Below are positions 62,694 to 64,000 of a stretch of 64,000 nt of DNA, piece after piece. Source of the stretch: Cellvibrio sp. (GTDB lineage: Bacteria > Pseudomonadota > Gammaproteobacteria > Pseudomonadales > Cellvibrionaceae). The notes under the pieces were generated by a model, which did not search any database, was not told where the DNA came from, and saw only the letters and a list, made by a program, of their open reading frames with translations. Where the stretch lies: NCBI GenBank assembly GCA_016712405.1, contig JADJRD010000014.1, positions 744,001 through 808,000 on the forward strand, given 5' to 3'. The first letter of the stretch is position 1, and each line of letters opens with the position of its first letter. The position numbers and the translations under genes are program-made.

Positions 62694-64000
62694 ACTTATG
62701 TTAGTAACATAATGGTGGCAAATTTAAATTTTCGTTTGACTGCTAGTCCCATTTTTTCCGAAACCGGTGAGCGTTTGGGTTCAGTGGTAGAGTGGGTGGA
62801 TCGTACTGCTGAAGTACAGGTGGAGTCGGAGGTTAATCACTTGGTTGAATCAGCAGCAGCAGGTGATTTTAGTACTCGTATCAATACCCAAGGTAAAAAT
62901 GGTTTTTTCCTAAAATTAGCTGAAGGCTTAAATCAATTAGTGAATACGGCAGATAAAGGGTTGAATGATGTTGCTCGTGTATTAGGTGCGATTGCGAAAG
63001 GCGATTTAACCGAACGCATTGATGCGGATTATGCCGGCACATTTGGTGACTTGAAAAATTATTGTAATGAAACCACCGAAAGTTTAACGGTGATGATGAG
63101 CGATATTCGCAATGCGGCGGAAACTATTTTCACCGCGTCGAGTGAAATTGCGCAAGGTAATGCGGATTTGTCATCACGCACGGAACAACAAGCGGCGAAT
63201 TTGGAAGAAACGGCATCAAGCATGGAAGAATTAACCTCCACAGTAAAACTCAATGCCGATAACGCCAAACAAGCCAATGTCTTAGCCGAAAAAGCCTCTA
63301 GTGTTGCAACTGATGGTGGATCACTGATTCAACAAGTGGTTATCACCATGAACGACATTAATCAATCTGCACAGAAAATCAGTGACATTATTGGTGTGAT
63401 TGATGGCATCGCCTTCCAAACGAATATTCTCGCATTGAATGCGGCAGTAGAGGCAGCGAGAGCGGGTGATCAAGGTCGTGGATTTGCTGTGGTGGCGAGT
63501 GAAGTACGCACTCTTGCACAACGCTCGGCGAATGCCGCCAAAGATATTAAAGCCTTAATTAATGATTCCGTACAAAAAATTGAAAGTGGTAACTCACTGG
63601 TGAATAAATCCGGTGAAACCATGAAAGAAATTGTGAATTCGATTAAACGTGTGAATGACATTATGTCGGAAATTGCCGCCGCATCGAATGAACAATCGAC
63701 TGGAATTGAAGAGGTATCCACTGCTGTATCGCAAATGGATGAAATGACACAACAAAACGCGGCCTTGGTGGAAGAGGCTGCCGCTGCTGCAGAAAGTTTA
63801 CAATCACAAGCCGACCAACTGACACGCAATGTTGGGCAGTTTAAATTGTCGAGTGATCAACAATCACGATTTGGTTCGGCACCCCGTTTAAGTTCGCCAA
63901 CAAAAAGCCAGTCGCATTCAGCACCGGCAGTCAGTGCAAAACCGACGAAGAAATTGTCACCACCAAAAGGCAACGCAGAAGATGAGTGGGAAACGTTTTA
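62694..64000 (+). pseudogene. MCP gene, 3' part, after the insertion sequence (to window end)
   Basis: The frame continues the MCP of 60099: the rest of the PAS-like domain (ANLNFRLTASPIFSETGERL), a HAMP-like region (AKGDLTERIDADYAG), then the full signalling domain with GIAFQTNILALNAAVEAARA and GRGFAVVASEVRTLAQRSA. It ends EDEWETF, like the NWETF pentapeptide that tethers CheR/CheB, and the stop codon is just beyond the window. An ATG at 62712 could allow a soluble fragment lacking the sensor. About 435 codons are visible. Confidence 0.88.

Noticed and set aside
1..64000. tRNA, rRNA or CRISPR array
   Set aside because: No cloverleaf-like or regularly spaced repeat pattern was found by reading; a program such as tRNAscan would be decisive.

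Overview
The window reads as chromosome of a gammaproteobacterium close to Cellvibrio and its relatives. The evidence is the order ruvC-ruvA-ruvB-ybgC-tolQ-tolR-tolA-tolB-pal-cpoB, two large TonB-dependent receptors (one followed by a tryptophan-halogenase-family gene), a poly-serine linker in a GspA-like protein, and a RIO1-like kinase of the kind found in Pseudomonas relatives. The DNA is moderately AT-rich. I saw no tRNA, rRNA or CRISPR array.

Layout. 0-8 kb: the end of a membrane-anchored XRE regulator, the Holliday-junction genes ruvCAB, and the Tol-Pal cell-envelope operon closed by a good terminator. 8-17.4 kb: an M61-like metallopeptidase gene with an in-frame stop, a yciH/DUF3820 pair, a 153 bp MITE-like element, mltF, a DUF349 gene and a frameshifted ydiJ-type FAD/FeS dehydrogenase. 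17.4-23.5 kb: a TonB-dependent receptor, a GntR/FCD regulator and a DesK/DesR-like two-component pair. 23.5-32.6 kb (minus strand): ApbE, rdgC, a broken AI-2E transporter, then an envelope redox cluster made of a TlpA-like thioredoxin, a DUF4266 lipoprotein, a DUF3570 barrel, a second ApbE and a QseBC-like pair, followed by a UPF0114 gene. 32.8-35.4 kb: a small accessory island with Fic, RhuM and serine-hydrolase remnants, an unknown gene, an odd GT51-like protein and a Phd/ParE toxin-antitoxin module with a clear operator. 35.4-45.6 kb: gcvP, a RIO1-like kinase, an MFS transporter, gspA (frameshifted) and gspB, bfr/bfd, a 2-Cys peroxiredoxin and ung. 45.6-53.2 kb: a TonB-dependent receptor plus halogenase-like gene preceded by LacI-type palindromes, a coiled-coil membrane protein and class I fumarase. 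53.4-64 kb: a sensory cluster joining chemotaxis proteins (two MCPs, CheY, CheA, CheW) to a partner-switching module (two STAS proteins and a receiver-PP2C-kinase fusion). The last MCP is split by a 1550 bp insertion sequence.

How the genes work together. ruvCAB resolve recombination intermediates. Tol-Pal holds the outer membrane to the wall, and mltF trims peptidoglycan. The two receptors with their regulatory sites look like outer-membrane nutrient-uptake loci. The TlpA/DUF4266/DUF3570/ApbE cluster looks like an uncharacterised periplasmic or outer-membrane redox system. The 53-64 kb operon probably links chemosensory input to a phosphatase/kinase output.

An unusual number of genes are broken by one small lesion: the M61-like gene, the DUF349 5' end, ydiJ, the AI-2E transporter, DUF3570, gspA and cheY, plus about nine lesions in the IS transposase. 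Several are a missing base in a run of five or six A/T. This may be sequencing error or real decay; longer runs in gspB and ung are intact.
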